Counted from the stretch's first letter, positions 46,905-55,931 are shown. The stretch: DNA of 64,000 bases from an uncultured beta proteobacterium (GCA_903826775.1 CAIKFU010000108.1:96710-160709), one strand, 5' to 3'. Numbers and translations are program-made. The notes: generated by a model from the letters alone, not told the origin.

Positions 46905-47873
46905 TCAATTCTGTAGATGAGTTCTGGGGTTGAAATCAAAAGCCTTTTGCATGGCTTGGTAAGCTTCTTTTTGCGTATCGGTTTCAGCTTTGGGCATTAC
47001 GATTGTGGGTACCACGTAGAAGTCTCCTGCCTCGGAACCTGGAATACCTTTTCCCTTCAGTCGCATCTTGCGTCCTGCGGGGGTGTTTGGAGGAATTTTT
47101 AATTCAACCGATCCCGAGGGTATTGGCACATTGATGGTTGTACCTAATGCTGCCTCCCATGGGCTGAGCGGCAGGTCTAGATAGACATCACGACCGTCTA
47201 TGCGATAAATCGGATCCGGGTTGAAGCCTATTTCGAGATACAAGTCGCCATTGCCACCCTCGCCTATACCGGGACCTCCTTGGCCTGAAAGCCTCAGGTT
47301 TTGCCCTGTACGAACTCCCTTTGGAATGCTGATATCGAGTTTTCGATCTTGTGTACTTACGTGCCCTTGCTCGTCGAGTACAGGCATGTGTAGCGAAATG
47401 GTTCGCTTGGCTCCCTGATAGGCATCCAAAAGGTCGATTAGGATTTTTGCATGGTGATCTTGTCCCTTAAAGTGCATTTGGGAATTTTGTCGTGAATGGC
47501 GCTGACCGCCTTGAGTGTGGCGACCACGCCCGAAAAGCGATTCGAAGAATTCGCTTTGGTCTCCGCTAAATTGTTGGCCTCCACCGCCAAAATCATTCTC
47601 GGTAAATTCAAAACCTTCATTCCAGTTAGGAGGAGGAGTGAAGTCCTGACCGTTTTTCCATTGACTACCCATTTGGTCGTATGCGGCTCGTTTTTCGGTG
47701 TCTTTAAGCACGGCGAAAGCCTCGCCAATTTCCTTAAAGCGTTCTTCAGCTTCCGGCTCTTTGCTGACGTCCGGGTGGTATTTCCTGGCCAGCTTTCGAT
47801 AAGACTGTTTAATCTCATCTTGGGTTGCGCCACGGGCAACCCCAAGCGTCTCGTAATAATCCTTAAATTTCAT
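46905..47873 (-). CDS. cbpA: DnaJ-like co-chaperone CbpA
   Basis: This is a J-domain co-chaperone and nucleoid-associated protein. The 322-residue protein has a J domain with HPD in KLARKYHPDVSKEPEAEERF, a Gly/Phe-rich linker (about residues 80-130) and the C-terminal substrate-binding domain ending FNPRTHLQN. It has no zinc-finger CXXCXGXG repeats, which separates CbpA from DnaJ. It stimulates DnaK and forms an operon with cbpM and the permease gene. Confidence 0.93.
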   Translation of the reverse strand: MKFKDYYETLGVARGATQDEIKQSYRKLARKYHPDVSKEPEAEERFKEIGEAFAVLKDTEKRAAYDQMGSQWKNGQDFTPPPNWNEGFEFTENDFGGGGQQFSGDQSEFFESLFGRGRHTQGGQRHSRQNSQMHFKGQDHHAKILIDLLDAYQGAKRTISLHMPVLDEQGHVSTQDRKLDISIPKGVRTGQNLRLSGQGGPGIGEGGNGDLYLEIGFNPDPIYRIDGRDVYLDLPLSPWEAALGTTINVPIPSGSVELKIPPNTPAGRKMRLKGKGIPGSEAGDFYVVPTIVMPKAETDTQKEAYQAMQKAFDFNPRTHLQN

Positions 47874-47941
47874 TTGTCTTGGCTTGATCTCGTTGTATTA
47901 CATTAATTCTACAGTTCTACCGCACTGTATTTGGTTTGTTT

Positions 47942-48658
47942 TTAAAATTCCCCGCCCAAGGCTTCCGTCAATTCCTTTGCTTTCAATTTGACGATGTTGG
48001 CAAGTTTGGCCTTAAAACGATCACTGGGCATTGTCAAAGTAAGGGCGCCCAGAAGTTGGTTGTCCGCGTCCCTGACTGGTGCTGAAATCCCGGAAAGCTC
48101 CTTAACCCTATCACCAGACAAGGCGATCACTTTTGATTTTCTTGCCTCATCGTAAATTTTTCCCTTGGCGCCGGAAAATGCCAATAGTATGCGGCCACCC
48201 GTACCTTGATTAAGGGGCAGTAAATCGCCAACTTTGACATGGTCGCGAAGAAGTTGGCTTGAGTCGATTCGATAAAGGCAAAGTCGATGCTTATTTTGAA
48301 TAACGTGAAACGCAGCGCTCTCATTCGTAAGTTTGACCAGGGATTCCAATATGGGGATTACTAATTGAGAAAGGTTGTTCTGGGATTTATATGCGCGACT
48401 TAGGACAAGCACTTCCGTCCCAAGCCCATAAGTGCCTGCGGCATTTTTTTTGACTAATTTCACCCCCTCTAGGGAGGCAATAAGCCTGAGAATGGTGCTT
48501 TTGTACAAACCTGATTTTTCAGACAGTTCAGCCAGGCTGAGCATTGATGGGGAGTTGGTCAAAATCCTTAGGATGGCAAGGGCACGATCAACGGCTATTG
48601 CTCCCCCATCCACTTTGTTGGTACTTTCAGAGTTTTTGAGCTTTGATGGTTTGGGCAT
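47942..48658 (-). CDS. IclR-family transcriptional regulator
   Basis: This is a 238-residue regulator with an N-terminal winged helix-turn-helix (ALAILRILTNSPSMLSLAEL, then SEKSGLYKSTILRLIASLE) and a C-terminal IclR effector domain. It is divergent from the lyase gene across 80 bases and probably controls that three-gene operon. The start is the ATG at 48658. Confidence 0.9.
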   Translation of the reverse strand: MPKPSKLKNSESTNKVDGGAIAVDRALAILRILTNSPSMLSLAELSEKSGLYKSTILRLIASLEGVKLVKKNAAGTYGLGTEVLVLSRAYKSQNNLSQLVIPILESLVKLTNESAAFHVIQNKHRLCLYRIDSSQLLRDHVKVGDLLPLNQGTGGRILLAFSGAKGKIYDEARKSKVIALSGDRVKELSGISAPVRDADNQLLGALTLTMPSDRFKAKLANIVKLKAKELTEALGGEF

Positions 48659-48693
48659 CGAGTTTACTTGGTCTACAATCTATTAGTAAAAAT

Positions 48694-48720
48694 ACAGAAC
48701 TTAATTCTATTAGACAGAAC
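48694..48720. promoter_or_regulatory. Candidate IclR operator
   Basis: The palindrome AGAA-CTTAA-TTCT (48696-48708), and a repeat of ACAGAAC at 48694-48700 and 48714-48720, lie between the IclR and lyase genes. IclR operators are often short palindromes of this sort. The assignment is by position only. Confidence 0.35.
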
Positions 48721-48738
48721 AAAAGAAAGCAAGCGGTT

Positions 48739-49704
48739 ATGGGCACTCTAGTGAGCAGTGAAGTGGACGTATTAATTAGCGAAGTAGGTCCAAGGGATGG
48801 ACTGCAGTCTGTGAAGTCGATCATGCTCACAGAAGATAAATTTGCCTGGATAGATGCCTTATATGCTGCAGGAGTTAGGGAGATAGAGGCTGCTTCATTT
48901 GTTCCGGCAAAACTGTTGCCTCAAATGGCTGACGCGGAATTGGTTGTGAAGCATGCGGTAACTCTTCCAGGATTAATCGTGATGGCCTTGGTTCCAAATC
49001 TAAAGGGTGCAGAGGCTGCTATTCGTGCTGGTGTGCATAAGGTAACAATTCCGGTTTCCGCAAGCGCAGCGCACTCCTTGGCCAATGTGAGGAAGACCAG
49101 AGAAGAGATGGTTAAAGAGGTGGAAAAAATAGCGACATTTCGCAATGAGCAGGCTCCGAACGTGAAGATCGAAGCAGGAATCGCAACTGCTTTTGGATGC
49201 ACCTTGCAAGGTTTAGTGCTGGAGGATGATGTGATCAGGCTGGCAGCTGAGGTTATTCGTGCTGGGGCAGATCAATCAGGTCTCTCAGATACAACTGGTT
49301 ATGCCAACCCAGCACAGATCAAACGATTGTTCAGAAGATTGCAGGCGGAAATTGGTTCAAAGGCTGGTGCGGCACATTTACACAATACGAGGGGGTTGGG
49401 CTTAGCAAACTGTTTGGCGGCTTTTGAGGTAGGCGTTCATTCATTTGATTCTTCGCTGGGCGGATTGGGCGGTTGTCCATATGCGCCTGGTGCTTCTGGC
49501 AATGTCGTGACAGAGGATCTCGTGTTTATGTTTGAGGCAATGGGTATTAAGACGGGGATTGATTTGGAAAAATTATTTGAAGCACGCAAACCCCTGCAAA
49601 AGGGATTACCGAGAGAGACTATCTATGGAATGCTCCCCGAAGCGGGTTTGCCAAAGGGATTTTTTTCGTCAACCAATCAGGCAAGGTCAGTACATGAACG
49701 GTAA
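48739..49704 (+). CDS. Hydroxymethylglutaryl-CoA lyase-like enzyme
   Basis: This is a 321-residue TIM-barrel lyase of the HMG-CoA lyase family, with SEVGPRDGLQ at the N-terminus and the signature GGLGGCPYAPGASGNVVTED near residues 245-265, including the catalytic cysteine. Relatives cleave HMG-CoA or citramalyl-CoA-like thioesters. I chose the ATG at 48739; the frame is open back to 48643 but overlaps the regulator gene start. The CoA-transferase next door would supply the CoA ester substrate. Confidence 0.9.
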   Translation: MGTLVSSEVDVLISEVGPRDGLQSVKSIMLTEDKFAWIDALYAAGVREIEAASFVPAKLLPQMADAELVVKHAVTLPGLIVMALVPNLKGAEAAIRAGVHKVTIPVSASAAHSLANVRKTREEMVKEVEKIATFRNEQAPNVKIEAGIATAFGCTLQGLVLEDDVIRLAAEVIRAGADQSGLSDTTGYANPAQIKRLFRRLQAEIGSKAGAAHLHNTRGLGLANCLAAFEVGVHSFDSSLGGLGGCPYAPGASGNVVTEDLVFMFEAMGIKTGIDLEKLFEARKPLQKGLPRETIYGMLPEAGLPKGFFSSTNQARSVHER

Positions 49705-50917
49705 TCGATCCAACCTAAAGGAATCGGTAACGCTTCCGTATCAGGGTATTCGTCTTGTTGAATTTACCCATATGGTTATGGGCCCAACTTGCGGAATGAT
49801 TCTTGCCGATCTAGGGGCTGAAGTTATTAAGGTTGAGCCGATCGATGGTGACAAAACTAGAAAATTATTGGGTTCTGGTGCAGGTTTTTTCCCTATGTTT
49901 AATCGCAATAAAAAAAGTATTTCTGTGGATTTGAAAACCCCGGAAGGAATTGAAGTTGTTAGAAAATTGATTGCCACCGCTGATGTGGTGAGTGAAAACT
50001 TTAAATCTGGCACCATGAAGAAATATGGATTGGACTATGCAACATTAGCCAGTCAACATCCGAAGCTGATTTACGTTTCTCATAAAGGATTTTTACCTGG
50101 CCCGTATGACCATCGGACGGCATTGGATGAGGTCGTCCAGATGATGGGAGGGCTTGCCTATATGACCGGACCAGAAGGAATGCCTTTGAGAGCCGGTTCT
50201 TCGGTAAATGACATCATGGGTGGAATTTTTGGGGCTATTGGCGTCATGGCCGCATTACGTCAAAGAGAGATAAGCGGATTAGGGCAAGAGGTTCAATCTT
50301 CCTTATTTGAAAATAATATTTTTCTTGTTGGGCAGCATATGATGCAGTATGCAGTGACGGGAAAAGCGGCTAAACCCATGCCAAGCAGGATATCCGCATG
50401 GGCAATCTATGATGTATTTGAGGTTGCCAATAGAGAGCAGATATTCTTGGCTGTAGTATCCGATACCCAATGGGAAATATTTTGTGATGCATTTGGATTT
50501 GATGACCTCTATGCTGATCCTGGCTATAGGACAAACAATCAGCGAGTTGAGGCTAGGTCTCGTTTAATTCCCGAAGTACGCAATCGCTTAGCATGTTTGA
50601 CAGCTAAAGATATCAGCAGCATTTTTGAGAAAAATGGACTGCCATTTGCGCCCATTTCTCGGCCTGATCAATTGTTTGATGATCAACACCTAAAATCGAC
50701 CGGAGGTTTAGCTCCCATAACCCTGACTGACGGACCCAATGCGGGTCATAACACCAGTGTTCCATTAATGCCTTTGGTAATGGATGGCAAGCGACTAGGG
50801 GTTCGTATGAATCCCCCGAGTTTTGGCGAACATACCGAAGCGATATTGGCTGAGTTGGGATATACCGAGGAAGAAATTTTATTGTTTATGGATAGCAATA
50901 TTGTTCATGGAAATTGA
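49694..50917 (+). CDS. Family III CoA-transferase (CaiB/BaiF)
   Basis: This is a 407-residue CoA-transferase that moves CoA between carboxylic acids. It has the family N-terminus VEFTHMVMGPTCGMILADLGAE and NRNKKSISVDLKTPEG, and the catalytic aspartate in RTALDEVVQMMGGLAYMTG. The ATG at 49694 overlaps the lyase stop by 11 bases and has AAGG upstream. With the lyase it could activate and split a branched acid such as 3-hydroxy-3-methylglutarate or citramalate; the exact acid is inferred. Confidence 0.9.
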   Translation: MNGNRSNLKESVTLPYQGIRLVEFTHMVMGPTCGMILADLGAEVIKVEPIDGDKTRKLLGSGAGFFPMFNRNKKSISVDLKTPEGIEVVRKLIATADVVSENFKSGTMKKYGLDYATLASQHPKLIYVSHKGFLPGPYDHRTALDEVVQMMGGLAYMTGPEGMPLRAGSSVNDIMGGIFGAIGVMAALRQREISGLGQEVQSSLFENNIFLVGQHMMQYAVTGKAAKPMPSRISAWAIYDVFEVANREQIFLAVVSDTQWEIFCDAFGFDDLYADPGYRTNNQRVEARSRLIPEVRNRLACLTAKDISSIFEKNGLPFAPISRPDQLFDDQHLKSTGGLAPITLTDGPNAGHNTSVPLMPLVMDGKRLGVRMNPPSFGEHTEAILAELGYTEEEILLFMDSNIVHGN

Positions 50918-50981
50918 TGCTGATCACTTTTTGCAGTCCTCGATTGTTTGTAAAAGCATTAATTTTGTTTGCGTCATCAAA

Positions 50982-51941
50982 ATGAAAATTCTGAATATTT
51001 GCTTTATTTCTTTTATGGTTTGGGTGACTGGCTCGTATGCGGCCTATCCTAGCGGCCCCATCAAAATGATCGTTCCATTTCCGCCCGGTGGACCAACTGA
51101 TGTGGTTGCAAGACTGATTTCCAATAAATTATCAGATGCCTTGGGCCAAACCGTTTTTATTGAAAACAAGGCGGGTGCTCACGGTTCAATCGGTCTACAG
51201 TCTGTCTTATCTTCACCCCCAGATGGTCAGACTTTAGCGATGGTATCAATTGGTACGACCGGCATTAATCCTAGTCTGTATAGCAAATTGCCTTATAACG
51301 CCAACACGGACTTTATTCCCGTTTCCCTTTTGGTTACAGTGCCAATTGTCATTGTCACTCAAGCAGATGCCCCGTTTAATGATTTAGCGGGACTGATTGC
51401 TTTTGCTAAGGCCAACCCCGGGAAGCTTACCTTCGCCTCTGCCGGAAATGGCGGTTCATCCCATTTGGTTCCAGAGATGTTTATGATGCGTGCGGGAATA
51501 GATATGATTCATGTTCCATATAAGGGCTCCGCACCAGCGATCAGCGATGTACTTGCAGGTCAAGTTAATTTGATGTTTGACACTTTGCTGACCTCAACTC
51601 AGCATATCAATACCGGAAAGTTAAAACTTATTGCTGTAACGACATCGAAGAGGCTTCCTGCTTATCCTAAGATTCCAACAGTTGGAGAAAGCGGATTTCC
51701 GGGTTTTGAAGCTTCTTCCTGGTATGGCCTTGAAGTGAAATCAGGTACACCCATTGGTGTCGTCAAGCGCCTTTCAGCTGAACTAGAAAAAATTATGCAA
51801 ATGCCCGATGTAAAAGAAAAGATGGAGCAGTTAAATACGATTCCCGTGGGATCAACATCAGAAGTGTTTGCAAAATTTATTCAGCTTGAACAAGGGAAGT
51901 GGGCAAAGGTAATCAAACAGGCCCATGTCGAGCCTGATTGA
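50982..51941 (+). CDS. Bug/TctC-type periplasmic solute receptor
   Basis: This is a Bug receptor of about 319 residues. The signal peptide MKILNICFISFMVWVTGSYA is followed by YPSGPIKMIVPFPPGGPTD. The frame is open much further left into the CoA-transferase gene (an ATG at 50907 lies inside that gene's end), but the ATG at 50982 gives a proper signal peptide. It is the third gene of the IclR-linked operon and probably takes up the acid the other two process. Confidence 0.85.
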   Translation: MKILNICFISFMVWVTGSYAAYPSGPIKMIVPFPPGGPTDVVARLISNKLSDALGQTVFIENKAGAHGSIGLQSVLSSPPDGQTLAMVSIGTTGINPSLYSKLPYNANTDFIPVSLLVTVPIVIVTQADAPFNDLAGLIAFAKANPGKLTFASAGNGGSSHLVPEMFMMRAGIDMIHVPYKGSAPAISDVLAGQVNLMFDTLLTSTQHINTGKLKLIAVTTSKRLPAYPKIPTVGESGFPGFEASSWYGLEVKSGTPIGVVKRLSAELEKIMQMPDVKEKMEQLNTIPVGSTSEVFAKFIQLEQGKWAKVIKQAHVEPD

Positions 51942-51958
51942 TGAATTGTTTTTTTTAA

Positions 51959-53506
51959 TTAACTCATGACACCGATCTGCCAGGGAACGAACTCGTAGTC
52001 GCCAAGACCCAATAGTTCGCTTTTAGAATGCTCTCCTGATGCCGTTCTTAAAAAGAGTTCGAAGATGCGTTGGCCCATCTCCTGGACGGATACGGTGCCA
52101 TCTAAAATTTCGCCGCAGTTGATATCCATATCTTCAGTTAAACGAGTGAACATCGGAGTATTGGTTGCCAACTTGATGCAGGGTGCAGGCTTAGATCCGA
52201 ACATGGACCCACGTCCAGTGGTAAAGGCAATGAGGTTAGCTCCGCCGGCGATCTGCCCGGTGGCCGACACCGGATCAAATCCTGGTGTATCCATAAAGAC
52301 AAATCCCTTGGTTGTAACGGGCTCGGCGTAGCGATAGACTTCCATGAGCGGGCCTGTACCACCTTTCATGGAGGAGCCAAGTGATTTTTCAAAGATGTTG
52401 GCGAGGCCTCCAATCTGGTTGCCTGGGCTTACTTGCCCGTTAATCTGTACATCGCGGCCGACTGAGTACTCGTCTTTCCACCAGCGGATGCGCGCAATCA
52501 ACTTCTCGCCAATTTCTTTGGAGGCCGCTCTGCGGGTCAACGTATGCTCCACCCCGTAAATTTCAGGGGTTTCTGACAAGATACCGGTGCCGCCGTGGCG
52601 CGAGAGAATATCGATCGCAGCACCTAGGGCTGGATTAGCGGTAATCGAGGAGAATCCGTCCGATCCTCCGCACTGCAGACCTACGGTGAGGTGACTGGCA
52701 GAGACGGTTTGGCGTTTGACTTCGTTGGCTTTGGGTAAAAGAGCCTTGATTGCCTCAATGCCCGCTTCGATGGTTCTACGTGTGCCGCCGCTTTCTTGCA
52801 TGATGAAGGTATGCAGATTGGATCCTTCGTGCAGGTCCTCCTGCTCCATTAATCCTTTGAGCTGGTTGCGCTCGCAACCCAATCCGACGATGAGGGCGGC
52901 GGCCAGATTGGGGTGGCGGGCATAGCCAGCCATGGTCCGACGGAGTAGCTGCATGGGTTCACCGCTCATCTCCATGCCGCACCCGATGCCGTGGCTAAAA
53001 GCGACGACACCGTCCACATTCGGATAGTCCCTCAGGCGCTCAGGGGTGAACCATTGCGCTATTTTATTGACGACGGTCGCCGAGCAGTTTACGGTCGAGA
53101 GGATGCCGATGAAGTTGCGGGTGCCGACCTTGCCGTTGGCGCGCACGTAGCCTTGGAAGGTTGCGCGTTCAGATTCAGGGAGCATCTTGGTAGGTTGGTA
53201 TTCGCTGGCGTAGGCGTAATCGCGATCAAACTCCCGAAACTCGGTATTGTGGTTGTGTACCATCATTCCCGCTTCAATATCCGTATTGGCAAAGCCTACC
53301 GTGACGTTGTATTTGAGGATCGACTCACCCTTAAGAATCTTTTTGGTGGCAATCTTGTAACCGGCAGGTACCTGGCTCTTGCTAGTAATGTTCTCGCTAG
53401 GCAACGCAGTGCCAATCGCCACATCCAACCGGGCCACTACGATGTTGTCGTTCGGGTGCAAACGGATGATGGGTCCGGCTAGTTTTTTTTCTAAGGTGTT
53501 GATCAT
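51959..53506 (-). CDS. UxaA/GarD-family sugar-acid dehydratase
   Basis: This is a 515-residue dehydratase of the altronate (UxaA) and galactarate (GarD) family. It has an N-terminal SAF domain (GPIIRLHPNDNIVVARLDVA through HNHNTE) and a catalytic part with GYVRANGKVGTRN, IVGLGCERNQ, LQCGGSDGFSSITANP and SPGNQIGGLANIFEKSLGS. Length lies between UxaA and GarD, and motifs do not decide which substrate. The ATG at 53506 has a weak ribosome site; the frame goes back to a TTG at 53557. It is divergent from the enolase-superfamily gene. Confidence 0.88.
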   Translation of the reverse strand: MINTLEKKLAGPIIRLHPNDNIVVARLDVAIGTALPSENITSKSQVPAGYKIATKKILKGESILKYNVTVGFANTDIEAGMMVHNHNTEFREFDRDYAYASEYQPTKMLPESERATFQGYVRANGKVGTRNFIGILSTVNCSATVVNKIAQWFTPERLRDYPNVDGVVAFSHGIGCGMEMSGEPMQLLRRTMAGYARHPNLAAALIVGLGCERNQLKGLMEQEDLHEGSNLHTFIMQESGGTRRTIEAGIEAIKALLPKANEVKRQTVSASHLTVGLQCGGSDGFSSITANPALGAAIDILSRHGGTGILSETPEIYGVEHTLTRRAASKEIGEKLIARIRWWKDEYSVGRDVQINGQVSPGNQIGGLANIFEKSLGSSMKGGTGPLMEVYRYAEPVTTKGFVFMDTPGFDPVSATGQIAGGANLIAFTTGRGSMFGSKPAPCIKLATNTPMFTRLTEDMDINCGEILDGTVSVQEMGQRIFELFLRTASGEHSKSELLGLGDYEFVPWQIGVMS

Positions 53507-53694
53507 TTGTCTACTCGCATTTAAAGATGAATTATTAATTGTTTGAATAACTTTCAAATTACGTTCTTTTTACTCCGTTTTTAATTTTGCAGTTGGCAAC
53601 CAGGGAAAGAGGGAAGGCATGGGTAAAAATTTGTATTTTTTGGGGATATCATTTATGCCTGTTATAGATGTCTTTTAATTAAATTGGAAATGCG

Positions 53695-54837
53695 ATGCTA
53701 ATTCAATGTGCCCAACTGTATCCCCTTGAAATTCCGATGAGCAAGCCAATCAAAATGGCCGGCGAAACCTTGACCCATGCCCATACTTTGTTGATACGCT
53801 TGATTGATAAAAGTGGAAGGGAGGGTTGGGGTGAAGCAAGCGCTGCCCCATTGATGACCGGCGAAACCTTGGGAACAATTGCTGCCAGTACGGAATATCT
53901 TATTTCGAAATTGATGGGAAAGTCGATTGATGAGGCATCGAGTATTGGACAGATTCAAGATCAGGTTCTGTATGGAAATGCATCTGCCAAGTCTTGTTAT
54001 GAGACCGCTTTGGTGGATTTGTTTTCGCAAATCCATGGCGTTCCAATGCATCAATTTTTGGCGGGTAAAGAGGCCATTTCTGGAAATGGTCGATTGGAGA
54101 TGTTGCACATGCTTGCTAGCGGAAACCTTGAAAGTGAGGTTGAGGAGGCTAGCGCATTGCGACTTCAGGGATACCGGCAGTGGAAGATTAAGGTTGGCAG
54201 TGGGGGCATTAGTAATGATGTGCTTCGCGTCCGCGAGCTTTGTAAAATTCTGCAAGGGGATGTTGTTTCTGCAGACGCCAATCAATCGCTTTCGGTTGAG
54301 GTTGCCCTCGCAATAGCCGTTGAAGGAAAACGTTGCGGGCTGTCGTTTTTCGAACAGCCATTTAAGACCGACATGATTGATGAGATGGGCGATCTTTATC
54401 GGGCGACGCATTTGCCGCTGTGCGCCGACGAATCGATTCAAGGTTTGCATGACATTATTGAACATGCGAAATTGAATGCTGCTCAAGGCATAAGCTTGAA
54501 ATTGATTAAGCTGGGTGGGACGCAGGCAATGCTTAATGCCGGTCGGGAATGCTTGAAGCGTGGAATGAAGATTAATTTGGCATGCAAAGTTGCGGAGACC
54601 ACTATCTCTGCTGCAGCTACTGCGCATGTTGGTTTTGCTTTGGGTGATGTTGCCTGGGGTTTTAGTATGTCCAATCGGTATTTGGCATTCGATATTTGTG
54701 AGAACCCGCTTGTTGCCGTGCAAGGGGCAGTGTCCGCAAATCAATTTACTGAACCCGGATTGGGTTTTAGTCCGGATTCGCGCCAACTTCGGGAATTTGC
54801 AAGCGCTGCATTTCCGATGCGTGAGTTTCGCATCTAG
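53695..54837 (+). CDS. Enolase-superfamily enzyme, muconate lactonizing subgroup
   Basis: This is a 380-residue enzyme with KxK (QWKIKVG), metal ligands in SADANQSL, FFEQPF and CADESIQ, and the second lysine in GISLKLIKLGG. It is related to the one at 24548-25672. GGAAATG precedes the ATG. Beside the sugar-acid dehydratase, lactonase and GntR gene it most likely acts on a sugar acid or lactone. The opposite strand is open over the whole gene, which I judge to be a shadow. Confidence 0.88.
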   Translation: MLIQCAQLYPLEIPMSKPIKMAGETLTHAHTLLIRLIDKSGREGWGEASAAPLMTGETLGTIAASTEYLISKLMGKSIDEASSIGQIQDQVLYGNASAKSCYETALVDLFSQIHGVPMHQFLAGKEAISGNGRLEMLHMLASGNLESEVEEASALRLQGYRQWKIKVGSGGISNDVLRVRELCKILQGDVVSADANQSLSVEVALAIAVEGKRCGLSFFEQPFKTDMIDEMGDLYRATHLPLCADESIQGLHDIIEHAKLNAAQGISLKLIKLGGTQAMLNAGRECLKRGMKINLACKVAETTISAAATAHVGFALGDVAWGFSMSNRYLAFDICENPLVAVQGAVSANQFTEPGLGFSPDSRQLREFASAAFPMREFRI

Positions 54838-54875
54838 CTTTTGATTGCAAGGGGGTGGCTCCATGTAACTCTAAA

Positions 54876-54890
54876 TTGTTCGGACAAGTT
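54876..54890. promoter_or_regulatory. Operator O1 of the lactonase/GntR operon
   Basis: TTGTTCGGACAAGTT is the exact inverted repeat of the site at 54959-54973. Each site also contains a self-palindrome TTGTYCGRACAA. The two are 83 bases apart centre to centre, about eight helical turns. HutC-type GntR proteins bind GT...AC palindromes of this sort. Confidence 0.7.
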
Positions 54891-54923
54891 TTAAATAGTA
54901 TACCTAATATATTAATATACATA

Positions 54924-54931
54924 TATAAAAT
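54924..54931 (+). promoter_or_regulatory. Candidate -10 region of the lactonase promoter
   Basis: TATAAAAT sits in a very AT-rich 68-base stretch between the two operators. No matching -35 is obvious. Transcription would begin near 54937, leaving O2 downstream of the start and O1 upstream of it. Confidence 0.4.
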
Positions 54932-54958
54932 AGAGTTTGTATTCAATTATGTTAAAGT

Positions 54959-54973
54959 AACTTGTCCGAACAA
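54959..54973. promoter_or_regulatory. Operator O2 of the lactonase/GntR operon
   Basis: AACTTGTCCGAACAA is the exact inverted repeat of O1 at 54876-54890. It lies 20 bases before the lactonase ATG and just upstream of its AAGGAGG ribosome site, a position suited to repression. Confidence 0.7.
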
Positions 54974-54993
54974 ATAATCAGAAGGAGGCAATT

Positions 54994-55917
54994 ATGTACA
55001 ACCCTTTTCAGCCCGTTGAGAAGATTAAAGCCGAAGTATTTATGTCGATGCCGGCAAAGTTTCGTAAAAAATCCCGTTCCGGTTGGTCAGATCCCAATCG
55101 CCAGGGTGCCGAAGTTGAGTGTTTCTTAGAGGGCCCTTCTTTTGACCGCGAAGGCAATCTTTGGTTTGTGGATATTCCATTTGGTCGTATTTTCCGAATT
55201 TCCCCTAAGGGTGATTGGGAGCTGATAGTCCAGTACGACGGTTGGCCTAATGGCTTGAAGTTCCATAAGGATGGTCGCGCATTCATTACAGACTACAAGG
55301 CAGGTTTGTTGTCGCTAGATCCAAAGACTGGAAAAATTGAAACGGTCTTAGGGTCAATGTACAGCGAGAATTTTAAAGGCCTCAACGATTTGCATTTCGC
55401 ATCAAATGGTGATCTCTATTTTACCGATCAAGGACAAACTGGGATTGCTGACCCTACCGGCCGAGTATTTCGTTTAACTGCAAGCGGAAAGTTGGATCGT
55501 CTGGCTTTAAATGTACCCAGTCCAAATGGGATTACTTTGAATACTCAAGAGAAGCATGTATTTGTTGCAGCTACTCGTTCACAGCAAATTTGGCGCATGC
55601 CACTAATGGCGGACGGTTCAGTCTCCAAGGTGGGTGTTGCAATTCAACTATCGGGGGGTGCGGCTGGCCCTGATGGCATCGAGATGGATTCAGAAAATGG
55701 GTTGCTCGTGTGTCACCTTGGCGTAGGCATTTGGCGTTTTGATAATAATATGCTCCCCACCCATTTGGTGTATTCAGAAAATCCGCATCACCATCATTTG
55801 GCTAACCTGTGTTTTGGCGGCGATGGGAAGGATCTCTACATTACCGAATCCATGTCTGGCGATATTTTGAAGGCACGTATGCCGGTGGCCGGTAAGAAAA
55901 TGTTTGGTCTTAGCTAA
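54994..55917 (+). CDS. SMP-30/gluconolactonase-family lactonase
   Basis: This is a 307-residue six-bladed beta propeller that opens sugar lactones. Family motifs include FLEGPSFDREGNLWFVDIPF near residue 45 with the metal-binding Glu, GWPNGLKFHKDGRAFITDYK, and KGLNDLHFASNGDLYFTDQG with NDL. A full AAGGAGG lies before the ATG. It is flanked by the paired operators and followed by the GntR gene, so the regulator probably controls its own operon. The lactone would feed the dehydratase and enolase-type enzymes nearby. Confidence 0.9.
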   Translation: MYNPFQPVEKIKAEVFMSMPAKFRKKSRSGWSDPNRQGAEVECFLEGPSFDREGNLWFVDIPFGRIFRISPKGDWELIVQYDGWPNGLKFHKDGRAFITDYKAGLLSLDPKTGKIETVLGSMYSENFKGLNDLHFASNGDLYFTDQGQTGIADPTGRVFRLTASGKLDRLALNVPSPNGITLNTQEKHVFVAATRSQQIWRMPLMADGSVSKVGVAIQLSGGAAGPDGIEMDSENGLLVCHLGVGIWRFDNNMLPTHLVYSENPHHHHLANLCFGGDGKDLYITESMSGDILKARMPVAGKKMFGLS

Positions 55918-55931
55918 TTTGCTCAATTCGA

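Noticed and set aside
53698..54864. 388-codon open frame on the minus strand
   Set aside because: It lies wholly opposite a well-supported enolase-superfamily gene in codon register, has no recognisable domain and an unusual residue composition.
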